A stretch of DNA of 7,153 nucleotides from an uncultured Candidatus Saccharibacteria bacterium (GCA_937902525.1 CALEKV010000074.1:1-7153); one strand, 5' to 3'; shown: positions 1-4,687, counted from the stretch's first letter. Translations and numbers: made by a program. The notes: generated from the sequence alone by a model not told the origin.

Positions 1-1
1 G

Positions 2-109
2 TACCTAACTACCGAAGTAATGGGTACTTGTTTAATATACGAGGAAGGAAGAACTCTAATAGTCAATTGCGTATTTATGGATACTTCTAGCGATATGCGC
101 AGTGAATAG
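2..109 (+). CDS. possible 3' end of an unrecognised upstream gene
   Basis: The frame beginning at base 2 stays open from the window edge to a TAG at 107-109 and reads YLTTEVMGTCLIYEEGRTLI and onward, ending in SSDMRSE. It would end 29 bases before the CYTH start and lies on the same strand, so it could be the preceding operon gene. I do not recognise it. The frame beginning at base 1 is also open (to TAG at 88-90), so the choice of frame is uncertain. With about 35 codons visible, this could be chance. Confidence 0.25.
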   Translation, partial: YLTTEVMGTCLIYEEGRTLIVNCVFMDTSSDMRSE

Positions 110-116
110 TTTCGAC

Positions 117-133
117 TATAATAATATTGGAGG
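117..133 (+). promoter_or_regulatory. -10 box and Shine-Dalgarno ahead of the CYTH gene
   Basis: A perfect TATAAT lies at 117-122 and a strong GGAGG at 129-133, five bases before ATG 139. The Shine-Dalgarno fixes the start at ATG 139 rather than at the in-frame TTG 127, which precedes it. No good -35 box is visible. A transcript starting about seven bases after the TATAAT would begin within the Shine-Dalgarno, so the -10 may be fortuitous and the gene may be read from upstream. Confidence 0.4.
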
Positions 134-138
134 TGTAT

Positions 139-663
139 ATGAAACATAAAGACATTATCAATTCAGAAATAAAAGCGAAGTGTGACAATCACGCAAAAAT
201 ACGTGATTATTTAGTGTCACACGGCGCTGACTTCAAGGGTATGGACCATCAAATAGATACCTATTTTACTATTAGCAGAGGTCGGCTTAAGCTCCGGGAA
301 GGTTCGATTGAAAATAACCTGATCTTTTATGAACGAAACGATGATGCTGGGCCCAAGCAGTCTGCCATTACCTTCTCACCAGTAGAGAAAGGCTCATCAA
401 TACGCCCCGTTCTCGAGAAGGCACTCGGAATTAAAGTAGTTGTCGATAAACAGCGTGAAATATATTTTATTGACAACGTGAAGTTCCACCTAGACAAAGT
501 AGAAGGCTTAGGTTTGTTTATGGAAATCGAGGCTATTGATTGGGACGGGACAATTGGTGCAGATAAGTTACGTAAGCAATGCGAGCACTACGCAAAAGAA
601 TTTGATATAGCAAAAACTGATTTAGTCGTGGGGTCATACAGCGATTTGTTGTTGGAAAAATAA
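139..663 (+). CDS. CYTH-domain protein (class IV adenylate cyclase / thiamine-triphosphatase-like)
   Basis: The 174-residue product is a single CYTH (triphosphate tunnel metalloenzyme) domain. Members bind triphosphates with divalent metal and act as adenylate cyclases, ThTPases or tripolyphosphatases; the sequence alone does not settle which. Visible hallmarks are the N-terminal strand EIKAKC (10-15), the basic strand GRLKLRE (48-54), LIFYER (61-66), VDKQREIYF (102-110), KFHLDKVEGLG (115-125) and the acidic strand FMEIEA (127-132). Together these supply the charged residues lining the tunnel. The usual N-terminal ExExK signature is E-x-K-x-K here; I recall EIKA(R/K)C as common in bacterial CyaB-like proteins. 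Start ATG 139 has GGAGG five bases upstream. The kinase gene follows after only a few bases, so the two are probably one transcription unit. The cytoplasmic CYTH fold is confident; the substrate is unknown. Confidence 0.85.
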   Translation: MKHKDIINSEIKAKCDNHAKIRDYLVSHGADFKGMDHQIDTYFTISRGRLKLREGSIENNLIFYERNDDAGPKQSAITFSPVEKGSSIRPVLEKALGIKVVVDKQREIYFIDNVKFHLDKVEGLGLFMEIEAIDWDGTIGADKLRKQCEHYAKEFDIAKTDLVVGSYSDLLLEK

Positions 664-673
664 AGATGGGAGG

Positions 674-1166
674 ATGACTATTCATCATCCGCGGCAACTC
701 TGCGAGTGGCAAATCTACAATCGCTAAAAAACTGCAGCTGGAGTTAGGATATGGCACCATGCTTATTCCGCAGGACGTCATACGGCGGGAGATAGTTCGG
801 GTTAAAGATGAGCCAAATAATCCTGCAATTGAACTTATCAAGCTAACCGCAATGTACGGTAAGAAAATTGGATACAATGTCATTCTAGAGGGTATTCTTA
901 GCAGTAATCGATACAGTGCAATGATCCGTGATTTGGTTGATGAATTTGGAAAAAATACTTACGCTTATTACTACGATGTTTCATTCGAGGAAACCCTGAG
1001 GCGACACAGCTTAAAACCTGTTGCAAGTGAGTATGGCGAAAAGCAAATGCGTGAATGGTGGCAAGAAAAAGATTACCTAAACATTCAACAGGAAAAGACT
1101 ATCTCAGAGAATATGAACATAGATGATATCATCGCAATGATACTATCGGATGCTGATATTCGATGA
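674..1166 (+). CDS. P-loop kinase / AAA_33-like phosphotransferase with disrupted 5' end
   Basis: The reading frame ending at TGA 1164-1166 encodes a small P-loop kinase. From base 684 it reads IIRGNSASGKSTIAKKLQ, a Walker A motif (GNSASGKST), then PQDVIRRE, an LTAMYGKKIGYNVILEGIL core, YYYDVSFEETLRRH and a C-terminal EYGEKQMREWW segment. This matches the uncharacterised zeta-toxin/chloramphenicol-phosphotransferase-like kinases of bacteria; the substrate is unknown. The first AUG in frame (759) lies after the P-loop, so a protein starting there would lack nucleotide binding. Upstream in frame is a TGA at 675-677. ATG 674 is one base out of frame, and removing one base between 677 and 683 (for example A677) gives M-LFIIRGNSASGKST, the expected family start. 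The gene is therefore frameshifted, mis-sequenced, or uses a non-AUG start about 4-10 bases after GGAGG 669-673. It is probably cotranscribed with the CYTH gene. Confidence 0.75.
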
Positions 1167-1305
1167 TTATGTAATAGGTGGATGGCGTGGAGTATTTTTA
1201 TGGCTTACTCAGGGTGCCTGAAGGTTACTCCTGATTTTTCCATAATCTCGTACAAGCATACTCATGTAGGTATATGGTTATGAGATCAACCCACGCGCTT
1301 CAGTA
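1167..1305. other. intergenic stretch between kinase gene and insertion sequence
   Basis: No convincing gene is present. A 27-codon frame (ATG 1200 to TGA 1281-1283) has GGAG seven bases upstream, but nothing else supports it. The only structure is a weak hairpin group near 1209-1239. The left end of the insertion sequence begins at about 1306. Confidence 0.4.
1209..1239 (+). terminator. weak terminator-like hairpin after the kinase gene
   Basis: TCAGG (1209-1213) can pair either with the nearby CCTGA (1217-1221, three-base loop) or with a second CCTGA (1230-1234) that is followed directly by TTTTT (1235-1239). The second pairing has intrinsic-terminator layout, 43 bases after the kinase stop, but the stem has only five base pairs and a long loop. 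Confidence 0.3.
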
Positions 1306-1312
1306 TGTCAAC

Positions 1313-1332
1313 CTCCCCAAATCCTAAACACC
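1313..1332 (+). repeat. left imperfect inverted repeat of the insertion sequence
   Basis: This segment, read on the plus strand, matches the minus-strand reading of 2538-2519 at 15 of 20 positions, including CTCCCCA. It lies just beyond the orfB stop codon, where the IS3 right-hand terminal repeat (relative to transposase direction) should be. Confidence 0.6.
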
Positions 1333-1342
1333 CCGTTTCTTC

Positions 1343-2191
1343 TCAAGCGAGCGTAGCGGCGTAAGCCGCTGGGCTCATTCGTAATGCCGTATGGATGCGT
1401 TTGTGGTTGTAATAGTAGATTGTCATCGCAATGCCCTCGTACAGTTCAGCTAAGTCCCTAAAACGGCTCGTTGGACCCAATTCATCCTTTAGTGTTTTGT
1501 AGAACCGCTCCTTGAACCCATTTTGCCACGGGCTGCCTTTGTCTGAACAAGACAAGGTAACCTCAATCTTTTGACACAAGTCTCGTAGTCTGTAGCTGAG
1601 GTATTCCGAGCCTTGGTCGCTATGCAAAATGAGCGGGGCTGGATATTTACTGAGCGCGTCAAGCACTGCTCTATGTACCAGCTCACTGTCATGCCTGAGC
1701 CCGACACTCCAGCCAACAATCCGCCTGGTCTTGAGATCTAAGACCGTGGCAACATACACCCACATACCCATAAACCACACGTGGGTGAAATCTTGGACCC
1801 ATGCACCTGATTCAACCATACGGGCATAGCTTTGGCCGTCTTGTGGCCTGTTCTCGTCCTTGAAATCGACATACGGCTTAAGAGCGTTAGCAGGCGCGGC
1901 CACCTCAGCGATACCCGCTTTCGCAGGCTGCTTCTTGGCGCGCTTGGCGGCCTTTATGCCAGCTAAGTTTCGTATGCGACGAGCCTTCTTTTCCGTCCAA
2001 TTAAGCTCGATGGCGAAACGCGCGACGCCGTAGTATTTGTTAGCCTTATGGACGGTTATAAGCTCCGCTATGGCCACCTCATCCCGCTTGGATTGCCTAG
2101 TTGGTTTTGTATAGATACATGACCGAGATAGCTTAAGGACGCGGGCAAAGTGCGTGCGCCACCCTGACTCGATGACTTCCAGGATGGCTAT
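1343..2191 (-). CDS. IS3-family transposase OrfB (integrase catalytic subunit)
   Basis: This is the catalytic half of the transposase. The frame is open from the A7 slippery run (2191-2197) to TGA 1345-1343, giving about 282 residues when reached by -1 frameshifting from orfA. A stand-alone GTG start at 2077 would give 244 residues. Numbered from that GTG, an HTH_21-like segment lies at 1-45, followed by the rve catalytic core. Its D,D(35)E residues are D96 (in QDFTHV), D154 (in HSDQGSEY) and E190 (in NGFKERF), with exactly 35 residues between the last two. The C-terminal YYNHKRIHTALRMSPAAYA is typical of the family. All catalytic residues are present and the frame is intact, so the element may be active. 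A lysine/alanine-rich linker (42-65) joins the two domains. Base composition looks more GC-rich than the neighbouring genes. Confidence 0.92.
   Translation of the reverse strand: MAILEVIESGWRTHFARVLKLSRSCIYTKPTRQSKRDEVAIAELITVHKANKYYGVARFAIELNWTEKKARRIRNLAGIKAAKRAKKQPAKAGIAEVAAPANALKPYVDFKDENRPQDGQSYARMVESGAWVQDFTHVWFMGMWVYVATVLDLKTRRIVGWSVGLRHDSELVHRAVLDALSKYPAPLILHSDQGSEYLSYRLRDLCQKIEVTLSCSDKGSPWQNGFKERFYKTLKDELGPTSRFRDLAELYEGIAMTIYYYNHKRIHTALRMSPAAYAATLA
1349..1376. repeat. strong GC hairpin at the 3' end of orfB
   Basis: GAGC-gt-AGCGGC-GTAA-GCCGCT-gg-GCTC forms a 6-bp perfect inner stem and a 4-bp outer stem around a four-base loop, separated by a small internal mismatch. It lies in the last codons of orfB. 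No T-tract follows on either strand, so it is not a standard intrinsic terminator. Confidence 0.5.
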
Positions 2192-2445
2192 TTTTTTGAC
2201 TTTTTGAGTTCGACGGTTGCCCGCCCAAGCAGGTTATACAGCTGCTCGTTCTCTTTTTTAAGCCGGTTATTTTCTAGAATGAGGCTCGTACTGCTGTTCG
2301 CCACACCATCTCTCATCCAGCTGTAGATTGCTTTTGGGCCAATATTATACTGGCGGGAGGCGTCAGCTACCGTCATAACCTCATCCCTAATCTTTGCGAT
2401 TATTTCATCTCGTTTTTTCTGTGGCGTAATGACACCTTTTGCCAT
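2188..2445 (-). CDS. IS3-family transposase OrfA (HTH_Tnp_1-type DNA-binding subunit)
   Basis: The 85-residue protein has a helix-turn-helix at about 12-48 (KRDEIIAKI, VADASRQYNIGPKAIYSWM). A C-terminal leucine-rich coiled coil (about 55-80, LILENNRLKKENEQLYNLL) would mediate dimerisation, as in other IS3 OrfA proteins. Start ATG 2445 is preceded by a strong GGGGAGG seven bases upstream. The final codons TCA AAA AAA TAG contain the heptamer A-AAA-AAA immediately before the stop. A -1 slip there continues into orfB to make the OrfAB transposase (about 367 residues). OrfA alone usually binds the terminal repeats and tempers transposition. Confidence 0.92.
   Translation of the reverse strand: MAKGVITPQKKRDEIIAKIRDEVMTVADASRQYNIGPKAIYSWMRDGVANSSTSLILENNRLKKENEQLYNLLGRATVELKKSKK
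2191..2197 (-). promoter_or_regulatory. programmed -1 ribosomal frameshift site (A7)
   Basis: On the minus strand a run of seven A's (A AAA AAA in the orfA frame) abuts the orfA TAG. After the last AAA, re-reading one base gives ATA GCC ATC CTG, which is the open orfB frame. This is the classic IS3 arrangement for producing the OrfAB fusion. I saw no convincing downstream stimulatory stem. Confidence 0.8.
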
Positions 2446-2452
2446 AGTAAAT

Positions 2453-2476
2453 CCTCCCCAACAATTTGGAATTGTT
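2453..2476 (-). promoter_or_regulatory. orfA Shine-Dalgarno abutted by a 7-bp inverted repeat
   Basis: AACAATT (2460-2466) and AATTGTT (2470-2476) are a perfect inverted repeat with a three-base loop. On the minus strand the hairpin ends directly at GGGGAGG, the orfA ribosome site. It could modulate orfA initiation or act as an OrfA operator; both are inferences. Confidence 0.45.
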
Positions 2477-2518
2477 ACATGTTATTTTAACTGATTAGTC
2501 AGCTTCTAGAATAGACTA

Positions 2519-2538
2519 GTTGTTGATTATATGGGGAG
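2519..2538 (-). repeat. right imperfect inverted repeat of the insertion sequence
   Basis: This is the partner of 1313-1332 (15 of 20 matches on inversion), lying about 75 bases upstream of the orfA start. The true tip probably lies a few bases further right, near 2545. Confidence 0.6.
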
Positions 2539-2546
2539 TGGGAAAA

Positions 2547-2567
2547 TAACCCTCAATTACAGGGTTA
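2547..2567. promoter_or_regulatory. 7-7-7 dyad, candidate operator
   Basis: TAACCCT (2547-2553), a seven-base spacer CAATTAC, and AGGGTTA (2561-2567) form a perfect inverted repeat. It sits across the -35 zone of the promoter for the 2590 gene, immediately outside the inferred end of the insertion sequence. No T-run follows, so an operator is likelier than a terminator. Confidence 0.5.
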
Positions 2568-2576
2568 ACTATCATG

Positions 2577-2582
2577 TATAAT
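2577..2582 (+). promoter_or_regulatory. -10 box of a leaderless promoter
   Basis: A perfect TATAAT ends seven bases before ATG 2590. Transcription from it would begin at or within a base or two of the start codon, and no Shine-Dalgarno is present. This fits a leaderless mRNA. No strong -35 is seen; the region overlaps the dyad at 2547-2567. Confidence 0.6.
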
Positions 2583-2589
2583 ATGAATT

Positions 2590-3138
2590 ATGCCTGAACT
2601 GAAACATATACCAAATTATGGTTACTCTTTCGAAGCTGGGCCATTGCCAGAATCCGGGCTGAATGAGGAGATATTATTAGGTAATTGTCGGCTATTGTTA
2701 CAGTTGTACTTCAAGCTTTCGCGTGGTAAGTACTTTTCAGAGAAAGAGTTATTGAATCCAGAAGCTATTGTGCATACTGGTGAATTAATTGATCAAAATT
2801 TCGATGATGGAATCGATCTTAGTAAACTGTCTACCGGTACAGTAGTTTATGGAGAAAAGATAGCAAATAAAAATGGAGAAGAGGTTGATTTCTCGCAAAA
2901 CGTTTTCGACAGCAGAGCTGACTACTTGATTAGACTACATACAGCTATATTCGCCGGTTGCTTCTCGGATGTTAAGCCTCTAATTGGCGCTATGGTTGAG
3001 ATTGATGATAACGTAGTAGAGTCTAGCCCTGCGATATTGCATGCCACAGCGATAGTGGATGGTGTAGCGGTTTGGTCAGTCGAGAGATTTATCAAATACT
3101 ATAAACCAGTCTCCGCAAAAAAGTTTCTGCCCGATTGA
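2590..3138 (+). CDS. hypothetical protein with NlpC/P60-like Cys/His pattern
   Basis: The 182-residue protein is not one I can name. The order of elements resembles the NlpC/P60 papain-like fold: an N-terminal helix opening with a cysteine (GNCRLLLQLYFKL, Cys33), then LSTGTVVYGEK (80-90), comparable to the LxPGDLVFF strand of that family, then IRLHTAIFAG (114-123, His117), comparable to HVGIYxG, then AILHAT (148-153, His151). The C-terminus, VWSVERFIKYYKPVSAKKF (161-179), looks like a conserved tail. There is no signal peptide or membrane segment, so a secreted wall hydrolase is not supported. A cytoplasmic amidase/acyltransferase-like enzyme or an inactive relative is possible. ATG 2590 is the start because TATAAT lies seven bases upstream (leaderless). 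The stop is TGA. The gene is convergent with the Nudix gene. Existence of the gene is confident; the fold assignment is tentative. Confidence 0.8.
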   Translation: MPELKHIPNYGYSFEAGPLPESGLNEEILLGNCRLLLQLYFKLSRGKYFSEKELLNPEAIVHTGELIDQNFDDGIDLSKLSTGTVVYGEKIANKNGEEVDFSQNVFDSRADYLIRLHTAIFAGCFSDVKPLIGAMVEIDDNVVESSPAILHATAIVDGVAVWSVERFIKYYKPVSAKKFLPD

Positions 3139-3221
3139 ATCTTCCTGGAATACATCCACTATCCCCAGCTACGTAAGGAATTCCTTCTTTGTAATAGGTC
3201 ATCCGGAGCAAGCTATGCTTA
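3139..3221. other. convergent intergenic region with short palindromes
   Basis: Two plus-strand genes' worth of convergent transcription meets here. AAGGAATTCCTT (3175-3186) is a perfect 12-bp palindrome followed by CTTT, and AGCAAGC-TAT-GCTTACT (3208-3224) is a 6-of-7 stem that runs into the Nudix stop codon. Either could help end transcription, but neither has a proper T-tract. Confidence 0.3.
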
Positions 3222-3755
3222 CTAGCGCTCAGAATAAACGAGATTACTCGGCTGTTCTTTTGCAGTCTTCAAAAATACAATATCTCTGCTAATTATATTT
3301 TGAATATACAAATCAGACGGCCAAGGGATTGATTCCATAGCCTTTATAGCATCATCGATCGTGGTCCACTCGACAACTGAATTTTTTTCGGCATCACTTT
3401 CGTCGCCAACAAGTATCGGTGAGCCTTTTTGACCAACTACATTCAAAATATAGCCCGACGATTCGCTCGTAGAACCTTCGTTACTCCGATATTCAACCGT
3501 TGTCCCGATATACCTAATTATCTGTACGTCGCAGCCGATTTCTTCTTTACATTCACGGATAATTCCTTGTTCAAACGTCTCCTCAGGTTTAACGCCGCCC
3601 CCAGGGAGAGTGTAATAGCCTTCATTTTTTGCATGAATCATAGCAATATTGCCGTCTTTGTCGTAAGCAATTCCACGAACAGCACGCCTGTGTCTTAGCC
3701 GTTTCGCTTGTTTATCTGAAACATTTTCTTGATTAAAGCTAGCTAGTATATTCAT
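3222..3755 (-). CDS. Nudix hydrolase
   Basis: The 177-residue protein carries a complete Nudix box at residues 53-75 (G-x5-E-x7-REUxEExGU). G53, E59, R67, E68, E71, E72 and G74 are all present, and Cys occupies two positions that are usually aliphatic (69 and 75). These enzymes hydrolyse nucleoside diphosphates linked to another moiety using Mg2+ bound by the box glutamates. Candidate substrates include oxidised dNTPs, nucleotide sugars or dinucleotides; the sequence does not choose. The opening strands HRRAVRGIAYDKDGNIAMIH (22-41) and TLPGGG (49-54) fit the fold. Residues 1-20 are a short extra N-terminus. ATG 3755 has only a weak GGTGAG three bases upstream. The start lies 50 bases downstream of the merR stop on the same strand, so readthrough from merR is possible in addition to a promoter in the gap. 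Confidence 0.92.
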   Translation of the reverse strand: MNILASFNQENVSDKQAKRLRHRRAVRGIAYDKDGNIAMIHAKNEGYYTLPGGGVKPEETFEQGIIRECKEEIGCDVQIIRYIGTTVEYRSNEGSTSESSGYILNVVGQKGSPILVGDESDAEKNSVVEWTTIDDAIKAMESIPWPSDLYIQNIISRDIVFLKTAKEQPSNLVYSER

Positions 3756-3764
3756 AAACTCACC

Positions 3765-3796
3765 ATATTATATTATATTATGTATAACATTTTTAA
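3765..3796 (-). promoter_or_regulatory. candidate Nudix promoter containing a 5-bp tandem repeat
   Basis: On the minus strand TTAAAA (3796-3791) is followed after 18 bases by TATAAT (3772-3767). A second TATAAT (3777-3772) overlaps it because the segment is a run of the pentamer TATAA (plus-strand 3765-3781, period 5, about 3.4 copies). The resulting leader would be very short. The -35 match is weak. Confidence 0.4.
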
Positions 3797-3805
3797 GTAT
3801 CGCTT

Positions 3806-4627
3806 CTATTCGTTAATTTCAATAGGTAGATGTAACTCGGCTATACATATAGCATCTTCGTTTTCGTAGCTACCTGCTGAACTCTTGTAAAACTCAAGAC
3901 AGGTGAACGGCAGATGGTCATTTAAACTCAAACGTTGATTGATACGGTATTTGTTTAGTTCCTGCCACAACATAGACAATAACGCACCTGGTCCATGGCT
4001 CTTATGAATTAATGCTCTATATTCTGGGATAGTCACAAGCGGTAGAGTAACCCCTGTTTTAAGTTGGATGTCATGGTGGCGCATGATACCGATTCTCATT
4101 TTTGCGTTCTTTGGATTGTAGCCCGCGTCCATATAAATAGTTAAGAACACGGCATTGTCAGGTAGATCATTAAACATCGATCGCAGTTCTTTAAGGTAAC
4201 CTTTGATGCTGGCGTAGGGGCCTTGTTTGTCGAGGTAATATATCTCAAATGATTTCTGTTGCTTGATAACAGGGTTCACTAGAGTACCAGTCGATGTCAA
4301 GTTGGCGTAATAGCTCTTCGTATCGGCAAGTGTGTGCTCCAAATTAGCAATTTGCTTTTCAATCAGGCTGCGCTTTTCTTCAAAGAGATGTTGTAAGGAT
4401 TGTCCCTGCCCTATATATGCTTGGATGTCGGCGATAGAAAATCCCAACTTTCGCATCAGCAATATGCCCTGAAAGTCTATTATCTGCTCGGGGCGGTACA
4501 TTCGATAACCGGATTCATCTGTCTTGTATGGGTTGACTATGCCTTTTTCTGCGTACCATAAAACTGTTCGCTTGGTGGTACGAGCGAGTTTTGCGAACTC
4601 TCCGGCTGTAAATAACTTTTCTTCCAT
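3806..4627 (-). CDS. MerR-family regulator with GyrI-like effector domain (BmrR type)
   Basis: The 273-residue protein begins with a MerR winged HTH (5-75: LFTAGEFAKLARTTKRTVLWY, then GYRMYRPEQIIDFQGILLMRKLGFSIADIQAYI). A dimerisation coiled coil follows (about 80-110), then a GyrI-like/AraC effector-binding domain (about 125-270) ending in the characteristic AELHLPIE strand. This is the BmrR architecture, in which the C-terminal pocket binds hydrophobic cations and the protein twists an over-long promoter to activate it. The first helix region has WYAEKGIV where many members have YYxxxGLL. The gene is divergent from uvrA2 with 61 bp between, the standard arrangement of a MerR activator and its target, and its own promoter overlaps the target promoter, implying autoregulation. 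ATG 4627 lacks a clear Shine-Dalgarno. The ligand is unknown. Confidence 0.92.
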   Translation of the reverse strand: MEEKLFTAGEFAKLARTTKRTVLWYAEKGIVNPYKTDESGYRMYRPEQIIDFQGILLMRKLGFSIADIQAYIGQGQSLQHLFEEKRSLIEKQIANLEHTLADTKSYYANLTSTGTLVNPVIKQQKSFEIYYLDKQGPYASIKGYLKELRSMFNDLPDNAVFLTIYMDAGYNPKNAKMRIGIMRHHDIQLKTGVTLPLVTIPEYRALIHKSHGPGALLSMLWQELNKYRINQRLSLNDHLPFTCLEFYKSSAGSYENEDAICIAELHLPIEINE

Positions 4628-4633
4628 ATGCTA

Positions 4634-4664
4634 TTGACTATGACGTTACGTAATACTTTATTAT
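4634..4664 (+). promoter_or_regulatory. MerR-type promoter of uvrA2 (19-bp spacer) with central palindrome
   Basis: TTGACT (4634-4639) and TATTAT (4659-4664) each match the sigma-70 consensus at five of six positions and are separated by exactly 19 bases, the stretched spacing that MerR activators correct. A perfect 8-bp palindrome TTACGTAA (4646-4653) sits at the spacer centre. TATGACGT is also directly repeated at 4639-4646 and 4662-4669. The predicted transcript starts near 4671 and carries AAAGGAG (4674-4680), eight bases before ATG 4689. Confidence 0.75.
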
Positions 4665-4687
4665 GACGTCTATAAAGGAGTTGTCAA
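4660..4687 (-). promoter_or_regulatory. face-to-face promoter of the merR gene
   Basis: On the minus strand TTGACA (4687-4682, consensus) is followed after 16 bases by CATAAT (4665-4660, five of six). Its -10 box occupies nearly the same base pairs as the uvrA2 -10 on the other strand, so RNA polymerase cannot sit on both and the shared operator can control both genes. The leader to ATG 4627 would be about 25 bases. Confidence 0.6.

Larger units (their letters stand above)
1306..2545 (-). mobile_element. IS3-family insertion sequence (approx. 1.24 kb)
   Basis: The element carries overlapping orfA and orfB with an A7 slippery site and a D,D(35)E integrase-type transposase, the IS3-family plan. 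Imperfect inverted repeats were found by eye: CTCCCCAAATCCTAAACACC at 1313-1332 reading inward, and CTCCCCATATAATCAACAAC on the minus strand at 2538-2519, matching at 15 of 20 positions. Extending outward to the left TGT (1306) gives 1306-2545, a normal IS3 length. The right tip would be TTT rather than TG, and the flanking triplets (GTA on the left, ATA on the right) are not identical, so both borders are approximate and no clean target duplication is seen. It lies between two genes without cutting either. Confidence 0.75.

Noticed and set aside
666..690. UGA read as glycine (as in Gracilibacteria/SR1), which would join ATG 666 through TGA 675 into the kinase.
   Set aside because: The kinase itself, orfB and the 2590 gene all end sensibly at TGA, and no other gene in the window has an internal TGA. 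A one-base indel explains the kinase start more simply.
533..883. Minus-strand open frame of 116 codons across the CYTH/kinase junction.
   Set aside because: It overlaps two genes with clear family motifs on the plus strand and its translation has no recognisable pattern.
1182..1283. Short open frame after the kinase (ATG 1182 or 1200 to TGA 1281-1283), with GGAG seven bases before ATG 1200.
   Set aside because: Only 27-33 codons, no recognisable domain, and the frame overlaps a terminator-like hairpin; chance is the better explanation.
1281..2574. Alternative insertion sequence ends starting TGAGATCAACCC (1281) and, inverted, TGATAGTTAACCC (2574).
   Set aside because: Similarity is confined to about a dozen bases with a gap, and the flanking triplets (TTA, TGT) differ; the CTCCCC-containing pair aligns better.
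1262..2578. TCATGTA at 1262-1268 and 2572-2578 as a possible target-site duplication of the insertion sequence.
   Set aside because: Too long for an IS3 duplication, the sequences inside do not form terminal repeats, and it would place the 2590 gene's promoter inside the element.
1170..3199. The 10-base word TGTAATAGGT occurs at 1170-1179 and 3190-3199, which could suggest flanking repeats around the insertion sequence and its neighbour.
   Set aside because: Many 10-base matches are expected by chance in 7 kb, and the surrounding bases do not match.
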